NCBI GenBank assembly: GCA_030840805.1
Contig: JAVEDU010000060.1
Coordinates: 1-39,977 of the forward strand
Source: Actinomycetota bacterium
GTDB taxonomy: Bacteria; Actinomycetota; Actinomycetes; Mycobacteriales; HKI-0501
Direction of reading: 5' to 3'
DNA: 39,977 nucleotides
This document shows, piece by piece, positions 39,956-39,977 of this stretch; within the stretch, counting starts at the first letter, position 1, and the number at the start of each line of letters is the position of its first letter. Position numbers and translations under genes: made by a program. Under the pieces are notes generated by a model, which saw nothing but the letters and a program-made list of their open reading frames with translations, was not told where the DNA came from and made no database searches.

Positions 39956-39977
39956 ACTTTGCAGCACGACACGCCGG

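Noticed and set aside
39967-39977. Eleven bases at the window end identical to bases 6-16
   Set aside because: The sequence is short and GC-rich, and the first copy is inside a hairpin; most likely chance and not evidence of circularity.
1-39977. CRISPR arrays, tRNA or rRNA genes, insertion sequences, prophage genes
   Set aside because: I found no regularly spaced repeats, no cloverleaf or rRNA-like stretches and no transposase, integrase or phage structural genes.

Overview
The window is very GC-rich and carries tightly packed genes with 1-4 base start/stop overlaps, many GTG starts and several probable leaderless genes. Gene content is actinobacterial: topoisomerase IB, Ku plus a stand-alone LigD polymerase, an ANTAR regulator, a 10-methyl fatty acid gene pair and a PrsW-like protease. 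The left 60 percent is a large flagellar locus, so the source is probably a motile or zoospore-forming actinomycete (the Actinoplanes / Cryptosporangium / Kineosporia type of lifestyle is my guess; the genus cannot be fixed from this sequence).

Region 1 (1-23500) is an almost uninterrupted plus-strand flagellar cluster: flgB-flgC-fliE-fliF-fliG-fliH-fliI-fliJ, a two-domain peptidoglycan hydrolase, fliK, flgD-flgE, flbD-motA-motB-fliL, fliM-fliN-fliO-fliP-fliQ-fliR-flhB, flhA-flhF, a PilZ gene, a small membrane protein and csrA. It encodes the proximal rod, MS ring, C ring, type III export gate and ATPase, hook, hook cap, hook-length ruler and stator. Filament genes, flgF/flgG, chemotaxis genes, fliW and fliA are not in the window. 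Five sites share a two-box motif, CTCA-N16-18-NNCGA(T/A), upstream of flgB, flgD (inside the 3' end of fliK), flbD, fliM and flhA. It resembles a sigma-28 (FliA/WhiG family) promoter. Strong hairpins after flgE and flhB fall just before two of these sites, so the cluster reads as about five transcription units under one sigma factor.

Region 2 (23611-27066) holds signalling genes: a degenerate EAL-HDOD protein next to the flagellar locus and, on the minus strand, an ANTAR-GAF-PAS-PAS protein followed by a small unknown gene.

Region 3 (27211-31964) contains a minus-strand tmsA-tmsB pair (FAD oxidoreductase and SAM methyltransferase for 10-methyl branched fatty acids), a poxvirus-type topoisomerase IB, a STAS-domain protein lacking the phosphorylatable serine, and a 66-residue cysteine-containing protein.

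Region 4 (31965-39977) has a winged-helix regulator preceded by a short open frame ending in three cysteine codons, divergent ku and ligD polymerase genes for end joining, a PrsW-like membrane protease, a GroES-like protein, an AI-2E family transporter and dinG helicase. I see no tRNA, rRNA, insertion sequence, prophage or CRISPR array.
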